Assembly: GCF_040049295.1 (NCBI RefSeq) | Contig: NZ_JBDZDQ010000001.1 | Coordinates: 682,001-746,000 of the forward strand | DNA: 64,000 bases | Source: Sphingomonas sp. KR3-1 | GTDB lineage: Bacteria > Pseudomonadota > Alphaproteobacteria > Sphingomonadales > Sphingomonadaceae | Direction of reading: 5' to 3' | Part shown: positions 17,212-26,105 of the stretch, piece after piece | How the letters are laid out: each line of letters starts with the position of its first letter | How positions within the stretch are numbered: the stretch's first letter is position 1 | Position numbers and translations under genes: made by a program | Notes under the pieces: model-generated | Databases searched by the model: none | The model's input: only the letters and a program-made list of their open reading frames with translations | Told to the model about the DNA's origin: nothing

Positions 17212-18285
17212 TTAGCCCATGATCTCCTGCTCGAGCTTCTTGGCCATCTCTTCGATGTTCTCGGGCGGCCAGCCCGGGATTTCCATCCCGAGGCGGAGCC
17301 CCATGCTCGAAAGGACTTCCTTGATCTCGTTGAGCGACTTGCGGCCGAAGTTCGGCGTGCGCAGCATCTCGGCTTCGGTCTTCTGGACCAGATCGCCGAT
17401 ATAGATGATGTTGTCGTTCTTGAGGCAGTTGGCCGAGCGGACCGAAAGCTCCAACTCGTCGACCTTCTTCAGCAGGTAGCGGTTGATCTGCGACGCGTCG
17501 CCCGAACCGGTATCCGCAGCGCCGCCGGCAGCCGGAGCGGCCATGCCGATCGGAGCCGAGCGGGTGATCGCCGAATCGTCGAAGTGGACGAACAGCGCCA
17601 GCTGGTCCTGCAGGATGCGCGCGGCATAGGCCACGGCGTCCTCGGGGCTGATCGTGCCATCGGTCTCGACGCTCAACGTGAGCTTGTCGTAGTCGAGCTC
17701 CTGGCCGACGCGGGTGTTCTCGACCTTGTACGAAACCTGGCGAACCGGGCTGTACAGGGCGTCGACCGGGATCAGACCGATCGGCGCATCGGCCGGACGG
17801 TTCGACGCGGCGGGGACATAGCCCTTGCCGGTGTCGGCGGTCAGTTCCATGTTGAGCGTCGCGCCATCGTCGAGGTGGCAGATGACGAGATCGGGGTTCA
17901 TCACCTCGATGTCACCCGACACGGCGATGTCGCCAGCCTTGACCTCAGCCGGGCCAGTGGCCGCGAGCTGGAGGCGCTTCGGGCCTTCGCCCTGCATCTT
18001 GAGCGCGATCTGCTTCACGTTGAGGACGATGTCCGTCACGTCCTCGCGAACCCCCGCCAGCGAGCTGAACTCGTGGAGGACGTTCTCGATCTTGATCGAA
18101 GTGACCGCGGCACCCTGCAGCGACGAGAGCAGCACGCGGCGCAGCGCGTTGCCGAGCGTCAGGCCGAAACCGCGCTCGAGCGGCTCCGCCACGAAGGTCG
18201 ACTTGCGCTTGGGATCGCCACCGGGCTTCTTCTCGAGGCCGTTGGGCTTCTTGAGTTCCTGCCAGTTCTTAGCGTTGACCGACAC
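17212..18285 (-). CDS. rpoA: RNA polymerase alpha subunit
   Basis: Alpha subunit: the N-terminal domain dimerises and scaffolds beta/beta-prime, the C-terminal domain contacts UP-element DNA and activators. 357 residues, slightly longer than the E. coli protein because of a Gly/Ala-rich interdomain linker ([15 protein letters not shown]). The C-terminal domain has [20 protein letters not shown] and [13 protein letters not shown]. Start GTG 18285. Follows rpsK by 96 bp containing strong hairpins; followed by a terminator instead of rplQ. Confidence 0.98.
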   Translation of the reverse strand: MSVNAKNWQELKKPNGLEKKPGGDPKRKSTFVAEPLERGFGLTLGNALRRVLLSSLQGAAVTSIKIENVLHEFSSLAGVREDVTDIVLNVKQIALKMQGEGPKRLQLAATGPAEVKAGDIAVSGDIEVMNPDLVICHLDDGATLNMELTADTGKGYVPAASNRPADAPIGLIPVDALYSPVRQVSYKVENTRVGQELDYDKLTLSVETDGTISPEDAVAYAARILQDQLALFVHFDDSAITRSAPIGMAAPAAGGAADTGSGDASQINRYLLKKVDELELSVRSANCLKNDNIIYIGDLVQKTEAEMLRTPNFGRKSLNEIKEVLSSMGLRLGMEIPGWPPENIEEMAKKLEQEIMG

Positions 18286-18302
18286 GGGCTTTCCTCATGT
18301 TG

Positions 18303-18370
18303 GGCGGGACTTGAGGCCATCCCGCCAGGTAATAACTGCAAGACCGCGGACCCGCCTCAGGGTCCGCGGT
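18303..18370 (-). promoter_or_regulatory. Double hairpin in the rpsK-rpoA gap
   Basis: Two stems: GGCGGGA/TCCCGCC (18303-18309 with 18320-18326) and a perfect 11-bp stem ACCGCGGACCC/GGGTCCGCGGT (18343-18353 with 18360-18370). Neither has a T tract on the minus strand, so RNA processing or partial attenuation ahead of rpoA is more likely than full termination (inference). Confidence 0.55.
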
Positions 18371-18381
18371 GCAAGCAGGAT

Positions 18382-18771
18382 TTAGACGCGACGACGCTTC
18401 GACGGACGCACGCCGTTGTGCGGGATCGGCGTCACGTCGCGGATGGACGTGATCTGGAAGCCGACCGCCTGCAGCGCGCGGAGCGCCGACTCGCGGCCCG
18501 AACCCGGGCCCTTCACTTCAACCTCGAGGGTGCGCACGCCGTGCTCGGCGGCCTTGCGGCCCGCGTCCTCGGCGGCAACCTGGGCTGCGTACGGGGTCGA
18601 CTTGCGCGAGCCCTTGAAGCCCATCATGCCGGCCGACGACCACGAAATGGCGTTGCCCTGGGCATCGGTGATGGTGATCATCGTGTTGTTGAAGCTGGCG
18701 TTCACATGGGCGACGCCGGCGGTGATGTTCTTGCGTTCGCGACGGCGAATACGCTGCGGTTCACGTGCCAT
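18382..18771 (-). CDS. rpsK: 30S ribosomal protein S11 (uS11)
   Basis: Small-subunit platform protein that contacts 16S rRNA near the E site. 129 residues, family length, with [18 protein letters not shown] and the C-terminal [18 protein letters not shown] intact. Second gene of the rpsM-rpsK-rpoA transcript, 14 bp after rpsM. ATG start. Confidence 0.98.
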   Translation of the reverse strand: MAREPQRIRRRERKNITAGVAHVNASFNNTMITITDAQGNAISWSSAGMMGFKGSRKSTPYAAQVAAEDAGRKAAEHGVRTLEVEVKGPGSGRESALRALQAVGFQITSIRDVTPIPHNGVRPSKRRRV

Positions 18772-18785
18772 GGTTCAGCCCTCCC

Positions 18786-19154
18786 TTACTTCTTCTTGCC
18801 GGCGATCGGCTTGGCCTTGCCCTTGCGGGTGCGCGCATTGGTGTGCGTGCGCTGGCCACGGACCGGGAGGCCCTTACGGTGACGGAGACCGCGGTAGCAG
18901 GCCAAGTCCATCAGACGCTTGATGTTCATCGCGGTCTGGCGACGCAGGTCGCCTTCCACGGTGTAGCCGGCGTCGATCGCTTCACGGATCTGCAGCACTT
19001 CCTGGTCCGAAAGGTCCTGGACGCGGCGATCGTCGGCGATGTTGAGCTTGGCGGTGATTTCCTTGGCCTTGGTCGCGCCAATGCCGTGGATATACTGCAG
19101 CGCGATAACGACGCGCTTGTTGGTCGGGATATTTACACCCGCAATACGTGCCAT
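18786..19154 (-). CDS. rpsM: 30S ribosomal protein S13 (uS13)
   Basis: Head protein that forms the inter-subunit bridges to L5 and the 23S A-site finger and reaches the P-site tRNA with its basic tail. 122 residues from ATG 19154 ([15 protein letters not shown]); tail [20 protein letters not shown] is normal. First gene of its transcript; a promoter lies 134-162 bp upstream. rpmJ is not found before it, as in many alphaproteobacteria. Confidence 0.98.
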   Translation of the reverse strand: MARIAGVNIPTNKRVVIALQYIHGIGATKAKEITAKLNIADDRRVQDLSDQEVLQIREAIDAGYTVEGDLRRQTAMNIKRLMDLACYRGLRHRKGLPVRGQRTHTNARTRKGKAKPIAGKKK

Positions 19155-19287
19155 GGAATTTGTTCTCCCAGCTCCACGGGACGCCGCATGGCAGCTCGCG
19201 TCCCATCTCGTAGCGTTGTTTCCGAAATGCAGTGGCACGACGAGCGCACAAGGACGCCGCCGGACACCGGTGTTTCGGAAGATGGGC

Positions 19288-19316
19288 GACATATGCGTCC
19301 GCCAACGCTGAGTCAA
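19288..19316 (-). promoter_or_regulatory. Candidate promoter of rpsM-rpsK-rpoA
   Basis: Minus strand TTGACT (19316-19311), 17-bp spacer, TATGTC (19293-19288). It leaves a leader of about 125 nt before rpsM and lies after the end of the response-regulator gene, so the alpha operon is transcribed independently of adk. Confidence 0.7.
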
Positions 19317-19497
19317 GCGTTGCGGGCAAGCCTTTTGCCGGAAACGGACTCATACACCATCCTGACCCCGCCGCCAAGCAGCCCGCCGGGGCGCCTGTCC
19401 CCCGATGCGACGTTCAACCGGGCGGTTGAACGATTCGTTGAATCTCTTGACACACCTACGCATGCGCGAAGGGCTTCGACCCCACTCCTCCAGAGAG

Positions 19498-19520
19498 CAG
19501 GCGAAATCCTACATTGCAAG
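19498..19520 (-). repeat. Solo end of repeat A (copy A2)
   Basis: 23 bp identical to the outer end of full copies A3 and A4 (GCAGGCGAAATCCTAC then ATTGCAA). The rest of the element is absent, so it is a remnant or an isolated end. Confidence 0.7.
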
Positions 19521-19550
19521 CCTGGCGGCACCTGCAACGTGGCGCAGGCG

Positions 19551-20240
19551 CTATCCCTCGACCGCGAGGCGATAGCCGGCCCCGCGCACCGTGTGGAGGA
19601 TCGGCGCGGCGCCCTCCTCGAGCTTGCGGCGCAGGCGGCCGATATGGACGTCGACGACGTTCGATCCGGGATCGAAGCGGCAGTTCCACACGCTTTCGAG
19701 CATCATCGTCCGCGTGACCACCTCGCCGGCGTGCCGCGCGAGGAATTCGAGCAAGTGGAACTCGCGGGCGACCAGCGGCACCGCCCGGCCGCCCCGCGCC
19801 ACCGTGCGGCTGAGCAGGTCGATCTCGAGATCGCCGACGACGATGCGAGTCGCTTGCGCCTCGCCGGCGTCGCGCTCGGCCCGGCGCAGCAGCGCGGCGA
19901 TACGCGCGCGCAGCTCGGCGAGCGAAAAGGGCTTGGCGAGATAGTCATCGGCGCCGGCAGTGAGCCCGGTCACCTTGTCGTCGACCGTGCCGAGCGCGGA
20001 GAGCATGATCGCCGGCGTACGCAGCCCCTGGGCGCGCAGCTCGGCGAGCAGCGACAGGCCGTCCATGCCCGGAAGCATGCGATCGAGGATCCACAGGTCG
20101 AAATCGCCCTCGGCAGCGCGCGCCAGGCCCGCAAGGCCCTCGCTGCAGGTCTCGATGTCGAGCCCCTCGGCGTCGAGGCCGCGCAGCACGAAGTCGAGCG
20201 AGGCGGCATCGTCCTCGACGATCAGGATGTGGTGCGTCAC
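19551..20240 (-). CDS. OmpR/PhoB-family response regulator
   Basis: 229 residues: receiver domain (HILIVEDD; phosphoacceptor Asp53 in WILDRMLPGMDG; Lys103 in YLAKPF) and a winged-helix output domain ending NVVDVHIGRLRRKL and HTVRGAGYRLAVEG, closest in plan to heavy-metal/QseB-type regulators. GTG 20240 is preferred: GGAGG sits six bases before it, whereas the ATG two codons upstream directly abuts the same GGAGG. No kinase gene is adjacent; rpsM lies downstream and adk upstream, so it is an orphan regulator placed inside the ribosomal cluster. A CATTACGA/TTGTCATG box upstream suggests autoregulation. Confidence 0.92.
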   Translation of the reverse strand: MTHHILIVEDDAASLDFVLRGLDAEGLDIETCSEGLAGLARAAEGDFDLWILDRMLPGMDGLSLLAELRAQGLRTPAIMLSALGTVDDKVTGLTAGADDYLAKPFSLAELRARIAALLRRAERDAGEAQATRIVVGDLEIDLLSRTVARGGRAVPLVAREFHLLEFLARHAGEVVTRTMMLESVWNCRFDPGSNVVDVHIGRLRRKLEEGAAPILHTVRGAGYRLAVEG

Positions 20241-20552
20241 GACCATCCTCCGCCCTGCCATGAGAAGGGCGGCCGGCGAACAAGGGGGTGTCCGCCGGCC
20301 GTTGCGTCGATGCCAGGGCAGCATCGGCGACTTCAGGGGCCGCAGGGGCGCCATGCGCTCTTCCCGGCAGGCTCGGCGCGGACGGGGGCATGTCCGGACA
20401 AGCGCGGCGGCGGCGATCACGGGGCGGAGATCGATGCCGAGCCGGGAAGAGCAACCGGGGCAACCGCATGCGGGTGACCTAAGCTGCTGGCCAGCAGGTG
20501 CCGGCCATGGGCTTCTGATAGCCGCCAGGGGTGCCCGAGGCGGTGACCGGGG

Positions 20553-20570
20553 CATGACAAAATCGTAATG
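20553..20570 (-). promoter_or_regulatory. Candidate response-regulator binding box
   Basis: Minus strand CATTACGATTTTGTCATG, an imperfect inverted repeat with ACGATTTTGT core resembling the ATTAC-N-TTGTAAT boxes used by heavy-metal/QseB-type OmpR regulators. It lies about 310 bp before the regulator gene start, so autoregulation through a long leader is possible (inference). Confidence 0.4.
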
Positions 20571-20589
20571 TTGCGGGGGTGGAATTGGG

Positions 20590-20730
20590 GCCCGGGCTTG
20601 CCTCGGGAAGGGGCCATTCGCGCGGCGAATGGTGGAGGCGCTCGCCGGGCACCGGCGCGTCGCGCCGGCCCCTCCACCACGCCCTGCGGGCGCGGTCCCC
20701 CTCCCCGAGACAAGCTCGGGGAGGAATTGT
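20590..20730 (-). repeat. Interspersed repeat B, copy B1
   Basis: About 140 bp of nested hairpins: CTCCCCGAG/CTCGGGGAG, CCGGCGCG/CGCGCCGG, CCATTCG/CGAATGG, and GGTGGAGG/CCTCCACC arms. The reverse complement matches copy B2 (50312-50452) along its length. It sits just beyond the adk terminator. Confidence 0.8.
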
Positions 20731-20741
20731 GTGGCTCCCAA

Positions 20742-20772
20742 ACGAAAAGGGCGCGGTATTGCTACCGCGCCC
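20742..20772 (-). terminator. Terminator of the rplO-secY-adk transcript
   Basis: Minus strand GGGCGCGGTA, loop GCAA, TACCGCGCCC, then TTTTCGTTT: a perfect 10-bp stem with T tract, 23 bp past the adk stop. Confidence 0.9.
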
Positions 20773-20795
20773 TTCGCAAACGGGTGGCTGGGCCG

Positions 20796-21449
20796 TCAGG
20801 CCTTGCCGTCGAGGATCGCATCGATCTGCGCGCCGACTTCGGCGATGTCGGCCATGCCGTCGACTGCGCGCACCAGGCCCTTGGCCTCGTAGATCGGCAG
20901 GATCGGCGCGGTCTTGGCGCGATATTCGGCCATGCGGGTGCGCACGGTCTCTTCATTGTCGTCGGGGCGGCGCTTGAACTCGTGATGCCCGCAGACGTCG
21001 CACGTGCCCTCGACCTTGGGCAGCTTGAACTTGTCGTGATAGCCGGCACCGCAATTGGCGCAGGTGAAGCGGCCGGTGATGCGCTCGACCAGCGCATCCT
21101 CGTCGACGACCAGCTCGATGACGAAATCGAGCGCACGATCATGCGCGTCGAGGATCTCGTCGAGCGACTCGGCCTGCGGCGCCGTGCGCGGATAGCCGTC
21201 GAAGATCGTGCCCTGGTCGACGGACAGCGTGCCGAGCTTCTCGTCGATCAGCGCCGAGACGATCTCGTCGGAAACCAGCGCGCCCGAGTCCATGACCTCC
21301 GCGACCTGGTGGCCGAGCGGCGTATCCGCCTTGCGCGCAGCCCGCAGCATGTCGCCCGTGGAGAGCTGGACCATGCCGCGCTCCGCCTCGAGCCGACTAG
21401 CCTGGGTGCCCTTGCCGGCTCCCGGCGGGCCCAACAGGATGATATTCAC
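20796..21449 (-). CDS. adk: Adenylate kinase
   Basis: Interconverts ATP + AMP and 2 ADP. 217 residues, long form. P-loop GPPGAGKGT at residues 7-15; AMP-binding STGDMLRA; LID domain with four Cys (CANC and CDVC) as in zinc-binding adenylate kinases of alphaproteobacteria and Gram-positives. GTG 21449 is the start (VNIILLGPPG). Lies 39 bp after secY, the standard secY-adk pair, and ends at a strong terminator. Confidence 0.97.
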   Translation of the reverse strand: MNIILLGPPGAGKGTQASRLEAERGMVQLSTGDMLRAARKADTPLGHQVAEVMDSGALVSDEIVSALIDEKLGTLSVDQGTIFDGYPRTAPQAESLDEILDAHDRALDFVIELVVDEDALVERITGRFTCANCGAGYHDKFKLPKVEGTCDVCGHHEFKRRPDDNEETVRTRMAEYRAKTAPILPIYEAKGLVRAVDGMADIAEVGAQIDAILDGKA

Positions 21450-21488
21450 TAAGCCTATCCCCTCAGTTTCGGCCAGTTCGGGCCGCGC

Positions 21489-22850
21489 TCAGCGCGCGCG
21501 GCCCTTCAGCTTCGCCTTCTTGATCAGGTCGCCATACTGGTGCGCCAGCAGGTGCGACTGGATCTGAGTCACCGTGTCCATCGTCACGTTGACGACGATG
21601 AGCAGGCTGGTGCCGCCCATCAGGAACGGAATGCTCATCGACGAGAACACTGCTTCGGGAACGAGGCAGATGATCGTCAGATAGGCCGCGCCGATCACGG
21701 TGATGCGGGTGAGCACGTAATCGAAGTACAGCTCGGTGTTCTTGCCCGGGCGGATGCCCGGGATGAACCCGCCATAGCGCTTGAGGTTCTCGGCGGTCTC
21801 CTCCGGATTGAACACCACGGCGGTGTAGAAGAAGGAGAAGAAGATGATGCCGAGGCCGTAGAGCGACATGTAGACCGGCGAACCGTGGCGCAGCCACTGG
21901 TTCATGTTGATCACCACGTCGCTCCACCAGTTCTCGCCCGCGGTCATGTTGCCGGCGAACTGGGTGATCGTCAGCGGCAGCAGCAGCAGCGACGAGGCGA
22001 AGATCGGCGGGATCACGCCGGCGGTGTTGAGCTTGAGCGGCAGGTGGCTGCGCTCGGCCTGCACGCCCCTTGCGGTCTGCCGCTTGGGATACTGGATCAG
22101 GATGCGGCGCTGGGCGCGCTCCATGAAGCAGATGAACAGCACGAGCACCGCCACGCCGACGATGATCGTCAGCAGGCGCAGCGGATCGATCGAGCCGGTG
22201 CGGCCGCTCTCGAACAGCTGGACGAGCGTGGTGGGCAGGCGGGCGACGATGCCGGCCATGATGATCAGCGAGATGCCGTTGCCGATGCCGCGATTGGTGA
22301 TCTGCTCACCGATCCACATCAGGAACATGGTGCCGCCGATCAGCGAGACGACCGCGCCGATGCGGAAGATCATGCCGGGCTCGACGACGGGCTGCAGGCC
22401 CTGCTGCGCGCCGAAGCTCTCGAGGCCGACGGCGATGAAATAGCCCTGCACCGCAGTCAGCGCGACGGTGCCGTAGCGCGTATACTGGTTGAGGCGCTTG
22501 CGGCCGCTCTCGCCTTCCTTCTTGATCGCGTTGAGCGTGGGGCTCAGCGAGGTGGCGAGCTGCACCACGATCGAGGCAGTGATGTAGGGCATCACGCCCA
22601 GCGCCACGATCGACATGCGATTGAGCGCGCCGCCGGTGAAGTTGTTGAAGAAATCGAGCACACCGCCCGCCGTCTGCTGCGCGAGCAGGTTGAGCTGGGT
22701 CGGGTCGACGCCCGGAAGCGGCACGTAGCTCAGCATGCGGAAGACGATCAGGGCGCCGAGGGTAAACCACAGACGCTTCTTGAGGTCGGTCGCCTTGGCG
22801 AACTTCGCCAGGTTGATGCTGGAAGCAAGTTGATCGGAGGCGGAGGCCAT
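21489..22850 (-). CDS. secY: Protein translocase subunit SecY
   Basis: Central channel of the SecYEG translocon in the inner membrane. 453 residues with ten hydrophobic helices; plug-region and helix 2 PYITASIVVQLAT, and the cytoplasmic loop RRILIQYPKRQT used in SecA/ribosome contact are intact; C-terminal tail basic. ATG 22850. Transcribed between rplO and adk. Confidence 0.97.
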   Translation of the reverse strand: MASASDQLASSINLAKFAKATDLKKRLWFTLGALIVFRMLSYVPLPGVDPTQLNLLAQQTAGGVLDFFNNFTGGALNRMSIVALGVMPYITASIVVQLATSLSPTLNAIKKEGESGRKRLNQYTRYGTVALTAVQGYFIAVGLESFGAQQGLQPVVEPGMIFRIGAVVSLIGGTMFLMWIGEQITNRGIGNGISLIIMAGIVARLPTTLVQLFESGRTGSIDPLRLLTIIVGVAVLVLFICFMERAQRRILIQYPKRQTARGVQAERSHLPLKLNTAGVIPPIFASSLLLLPLTITQFAGNMTAGENWWSDVVINMNQWLRHGSPVYMSLYGLGIIFFSFFYTAVVFNPEETAENLKRYGGFIPGIRPGKNTELYFDYVLTRITVIGAAYLTIICLVPEAVFSSMSIPFLMGGTSLLIVVNVTMDTVTQIQSHLLAHQYGDLIKKAKLKGRAR

Positions 22851-23016
22851 GTTGTCTTAGGTCCCGGAAACAGAAACGGCGGATGAGCGTTTCCGCCCCC
22901 CGCCGTTCATATAGGGTGTCCAACCCTCAGGGCAATCTGTCCCCGGCCCAGGGCTGGGGACAAGTCACCGAACGGCGTGATGCTGGGCCCCGGCGCGCGG
23001 CCGGGGAACAGCATGG

Positions 23017-23568
23017 TTACGCCTTGGCGGCGGCCTTCTTGGCTTCCTTGTCCGCGGCGCGGACCTTCTGCACGACGCGGTGCTTGGCCTTGGCCTTCTC
23101 CGCCGCCGGCACGATCTCGGGGATCGTCACGGTGCCGCCAGCCTTCTCGACCGCCTCGACCGCGCTCTTCGACGCGCCGGCAACGGTGAAGTTCAGCTTG
23201 GCCTTGAGCTCGCCCTTGGCGAGGAGGCGGACGCCGTCCTTGCCGCCACGGGTCAGGCCCGCCGCGTTCAGCTCGGCCTGGGTCAGGTCAGTCGCGGTCA
23301 GCTTGCCCGAATCGATCGCCTTCTGGATCGCGCCCAGGTTCACCTCGGCATAGTCCTTGGCGAAGATGTTGTTGAAGCCGCGCTTCGGGATGCGCATGTG
23401 GAGCGGCATCTGACCGCCCTCGAACCCGTTGATCGAGACGCCTTCGCGGCTCTTCTGACCCTTCTGGCCGCGGCCAGCGGTCTTGCCCTTGCCCGAGCCG
23501 ATGCCGCGTCCGACGCGGATCTTGCGGTGGCGGGCGCCCTGGTTGTCGGTGAGTTCGTTAAGCTTCAT
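23017..23568 (-). CDS. rplO: 50S ribosomal protein L15 (uL15)
   Basis: Late-assembling 23S-binding protein. 183 residues from ATG 23568 ([20 protein letters not shown]), with the Gly-rich [20 protein letters not shown] segment at residues 20-39 and an Ala/Lys-rich C-terminal extension. Usually directly follows rpmD; here 2.35 kb containing a plus-strand kinase and a small secreted protein intervene, and rplO has its own promoter-like site. Heads the rplO-secY-adk transcript. Confidence 0.97.
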   Translation of the reverse strand: MKLNELTDNQGARHRKIRVGRGIGSGKGKTAGRGQKGQKSREGVSINGFEGGQMPLHMRIPKRGFNNIFAKDYAEVNLGAIQKAIDSGKLTATDLTQAELNAAGLTRGGKDGVRLLAKGELKAKLNFTVAGASKSAVEAVEKAGGTVTIPEIVPAAEKAKAKHRVVQKVRAADKEAKKAAAKA

Positions 23569-23616
23569 GATCGTGCACTCGCTTTCGCTTTTGTCGCGCG
23601 TTGTAAGGAAGCGGGG

Positions 23617-23645
23617 CCCATAGCGGCGGGATCGCGCTTTGTCAC
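23617..23645 (-). promoter_or_regulatory. Candidate promoter of rplO-secY-adk
   Basis: Minus strand GTGACA (23645-23640), 17-bp spacer, TATGGG (23622-23617), about 50 bp before rplO. It would compensate for the break from the spc operon caused by the inserted kinase. Confidence 0.55.
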
Positions 23646-23757
23646 CCCTGTTTTCGTGCAGGTGCCACGGCGTCCGCCCGCGGTTCCGCCCGCCGCACCT
23701 ACCCCGTATAAGATCGAACTTGCCGCCCTTTCGGCAGACCGCGCAAGGTGCACGGCG

Positions 23758-25449
23758 ATGAAGATTTTCTGGACCATCCTGCGCCAGCCAGCAGCGCGGA
23801 TCGTCGTCGCGGCGGCGATCCTGTTCGTCGTCATCGCCTGGATCGCAGTGATCTGGCAGATCCAGGAAGACCGGGCGGTCGCCATCCAGTCGGCCTCGCG
23901 GGAGAATCGCAACCGGGTCGTCGCCTTCGAGCAATATGTCCGGCGCACGCTCGAGCTGGCGGATCTCGCCACCGAATATCTGGGCGAGCACTATGGCAGC
24001 CTGGTCGCCCCTGTGGGCAGCGCGGCGCCCAAGCTGATCACGCTGCCCCGCTATTTCGGCCCGATCATCACCGGCGCGGAGATCGCCGACCGCGACGGCA
24101 ATATCCGCTTCACCACCAAGCAGCGCGGGCCGGTCAATGTGAAGGACAAGCGGGTGTTCCGCGAGCTGGAGAGCGCCCCCGGCGTCGCGCGGGCCGTCTC
24201 CGACCCCAACGAGGCGCTCGATTCGAAGGGCGCGGTGGTGCTGGTCGCCCGCTCCTGGCGCGACGCACACGGCGCCTTTGCCGGCGCGGTGGCAGTCGAT
24301 GTGCCGACCGACCGGTTCGTCGATTTCAACGCAGGGCTGCGCTACCGGCCCGAGGACCTGATCTCGATCATCTCGCTGCGCGGCATCACGCTGGCGCGGC
24401 GCGAAGGCGACGTCGTGAGCTGGGGGCAGAACCTGAACGACACGCTGGTGATGCAGCACCAGAAGGCCGCGCCCAATGGCGAATATTGGGGGCCGAGCGC
24501 GATCGACGGCAAGCGCCGGCTGTTCAGCCACCAGCGGCTCGCCAACTACCCGATCTTCGTCACCTCGGGCATCGGCGAGAGCGACATCTTCGCCCCGGCC
24601 CGGCAGCGCGCGCGCTGGTTCCTGATCCTGGTCTCGGCGCTGACCCTGGTGGTGGGGGCGCTGCTCGCGCTCTATTTCCGCCACGTCTCCAATCAGCAGC
24701 AGGCGCAGCGCCGCTTCGATGTGATCCGCGACGAATTCGCCCATAGCGCCCGCGTGTCGTCGCTGAGCGAGATGGCGGGCGGCCTGGCGCACGAGCTCAA
24801 CCAGCCCCTTGCTGCCGCATCGAACTTCCTTTCGGTGGGCGAAATCCTGCTCAAGGGCGACGGCTCGCGCGAGGCCGCCGCCGCACAGATCGGCCAGGCA
24901 CGCGGCCAGATCGCCCGCGCGGGCGACATCATCCGGCGCATCCGCGACTATCTCGCCAAGGGCAGCGCCGAGATGCGCATCGAGCCGATCGACGACGTCA
25001 TCAACGACGCCATCGAACTGGCGCGCGGGGCAAAGGTCGCTCCCTCGGCGCGGATCACCTATTCCGGGATACAGCCGCCGATCCGCGCGCTGATCGACCG
25101 GATCCAGATCCAGCAGGTGCTGGTCAACCTGATCCGCAACGCCGAGGAGGCGATGGCGCATTTGCCGCTCGAGCAGCGCGCGATCCGCATCACCAGCACG
25201 ATCGCATCGGACGAGTTCCTCAAGATCATCGTCGAGGATACCGGCCCGGGCTTCCCGGAGGCCGTCTTCGCCCAGATCAACATGCCCTTCATCTCCACCA
25301 AGGCAGGGCACGGCCTGGGGATCGGCCTGTCGATCTGCCGCAGCATCATCGAAGCGCATGGCGGCGTGCTGCAGGCGGAGAACCTGGCGCGCGGTGCGAT
25401 GGTCTGCTTCACCGTGCAGCGCGACCCGACGGTGCGCGCTGCGGCGTGA
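23758..25449 (+). CDS. Membrane sensor histidine kinase (DctB/FixL-like)
   Basis: 563 residues. Helix 1 (about 12-32), a periplasmic sensor of about 250 residues that fits a double-Cache domain (motifs [27 protein letters not shown]), helix 2 (about 284-307), then HisKA with phosphoacceptor His345 in [18 protein letters not shown] and HATPase_c with N-box Asn461 (NLIRNAEEA), Asp494 (DTGPGF) and GLGIGLSIC. The H-box with LAHELNQPL is that of DctB/FixL-type kinases. Transcribed opposite to and inside the ribosomal cluster, between rplO and rpmD. No response regulator is adjacent; the OmpR-type one at 19.6 kb is not the usual partner class. Confidence 0.92.
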   Translation: MKIFWTILRQPAARIVVAAAILFVVIAWIAVIWQIQEDRAVAIQSASRENRNRVVAFEQYVRRTLELADLATEYLGEHYGSLVAPVGSAAPKLITLPRYFGPIITGAEIADRDGNIRFTTKQRGPVNVKDKRVFRELESAPGVARAVSDPNEALDSKGAVVLVARSWRDAHGAFAGAVAVDVPTDRFVDFNAGLRYRPEDLISIISLRGITLARREGDVVSWGQNLNDTLVMQHQKAAPNGEYWGPSAIDGKRRLFSHQRLANYPIFVTSGIGESDIFAPARQRARWFLILVSALTLVVGALLALYFRHVSNQQQAQRRFDVIRDEFAHSARVSSLSEMAGGLAHELNQPLAAASNFLSVGEILLKGDGSREAAAAQIGQARGQIARAGDIIRRIRDYLAKGSAEMRIEPIDDVINDAIELARGAKVAPSARITYSGIQPPIRALIDRIQIQQVLVNLIRNAEEAMAHLPLEQRAIRITSTIASDEFLKIIVEDTGPGFPEAVFAQINMPFISTKAGHGLGIGLSICRSIIEAHGGVLQAENLARGAMVCFTVQRDPTVRAAA

Positions 25450-25517
25450 GCGGCGACTTGTCCGGCTTTGCCCGGGAACGCCGTCTCTCCTCGTGAAATC
25501 CAGCGAGGAGAAAGCAC

Positions 25518-25829
25518 GTGATCCGCAAGACCATCATTGCCGCCGGCCTTATCGCGATCAGCGGCGGGCTGGCCGGGACGGCGTTTTCGCAGAGCGGCAA
25601 GCCCATTACGGTCTCGAACGCGAAGCCGGTCGAGATGAGCCCGGCCCTGGTCCTCGACGTGCGGATCGATCGGCTGGAGAAGGACGTCGGCACGCTGAAG
25701 GAGCGGGTTCAGCTCCTGTGCGATACCGTGGCGAAGCAGGGCGCAGCGCTCAAGAGCATGCAAAGCTCCGGCAACAGCCAGAGCGTGGTGATGCAGCCCG
25801 CCCAGGGCATCAAGGGCAGCTGCCTGTAG
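25518..25829 (+). CDS. Small secreted coiled-coil protein
   Basis: 103 residues from GTG 25518, with GAGGAG seven bases upstream. Signal peptide to about residue 25 ([11 protein letters not shown]), then [21 protein letters not shown], a heptad-patterned helix likely to form a coiled coil, with Cys at residues 68 and 102. Follows the histidine kinase by 68 bp on the same strand, and may share its transcript. Function unknown; a periplasmic accessory to the kinase is possible but unproven. Confidence 0.7.
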   Translation: MIRKTIIAAGLIAISGGLAGTAFSQSGKPITVSNAKPVEMSPALVLDVRIDRLEKDVGTLKERVQLLCDTVAKQGAALKSMQSSGNSQSVVMQPAQGIKGSCL

Positions 25830-25859
25830 GGAACGCGCCACCGGGAGGCACCGGCAAAC

Positions 25860-25890
25860 GAAAAGGGGCGACAGTCGCCTGTCGCCCCTT
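25860..25890. terminator. Bidirectional terminator between rpmD and the small secreted gene
   Basis: GGGGCGACAG, loop TCGC, CTGTCGCCCC: a perfect 10-bp stem. Minus-strand readthrough meets TTTTCGTTTG, ending the S10/spc transcript after rpmD; the plus-strand side has CTTCCCTGTTTGT. Confidence 0.85.
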
Positions 25891-25920
25891 CCCTGTTTGT
25901 CGCTGGCAGCGGACGAAGGC

Positions 25921-26100
25921 TTAGCCCTCGAGCACCTTCACCATGTGCGGCAGCTTGCGGATCATGCCGCGGACCTCGGGGCTGTCTTCCAGCTCCGAGA
26001 CCTTGTGCATCTTGTTCAGGCCAAGGCCGATCAGCGTTGCGCGCTGATCCTTGGTGCGGCGGATCGGCGAGCCGATCTGCTGGATCTTGATCTTCGCCAT
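25921..26100 (-). CDS. rpmD: 50S ribosomal protein L30 (uL30)
   Basis: 59-residue protein [20 protein letters not shown] ... [20 protein letters not shown], normal for bacterial L30, a small 23S-binding protein. Start ATG 26100, five bases after rpsE. It is the last gene of the S10/spc transcript here because the operon is interrupted before rplO. Confidence 0.96.
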   Translation of the reverse strand: MAKIKIQQIGSPIRRTKDQRATLIGLGLNKMHKVSELEDSPEVRGMIRKLPHMVKVLEG

Positions 26101-26105
26101 GTCGC

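Larger units (their letters stand above)
19155..19550. other. Leader/intergenic region between response regulator and rpsM
   Basis: 396 bp without a gene. Contents: a GGGACGC/GCGTCCC hairpin (19178-19204) near rpsM, the rpsM promoter (19288-19316), unassigned G+C-rich sequence, and a repeat-A end (19498-19520) next to the response-regulator stop. Confidence 0.6.
20241..20795. other. Intergenic region between response regulator and adk
   Basis: 555 bp. From 20241 to about 20550 I see no convincing gene, only G+C-rich sequence that would be a leader of the response-regulator gene. Then follow a regulator-type box (20553-20570), repeat B1 (20590-20730) and the adk terminator (20742-20772). Confidence 0.6.

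Noticed and set aside
23017-25359. 780-codon frame fusing a kinase antisense region with L15
   Set aside because: L15 alone starts at ATG 23568; the upstream part is antisense to the histidine kinase, whose motifs are intact.
19551-25449. Idea that the inserted kinase and the orphan OmpR regulator are a two-component pair
   Set aside because: Kinase H-box is of DctB/FixL type, usually paired with NtrC/FixJ regulators; genes are 3.5 kb apart on opposite strands. Possible but unsupported.
15683-26100. Apparent absence of rpmD and rpmJ
   Set aside because: rpmD is present as a 59-residue gene at 25921-26100; rpmJ is commonly located elsewhere in alphaproteobacteria, so its absence here is not notable.
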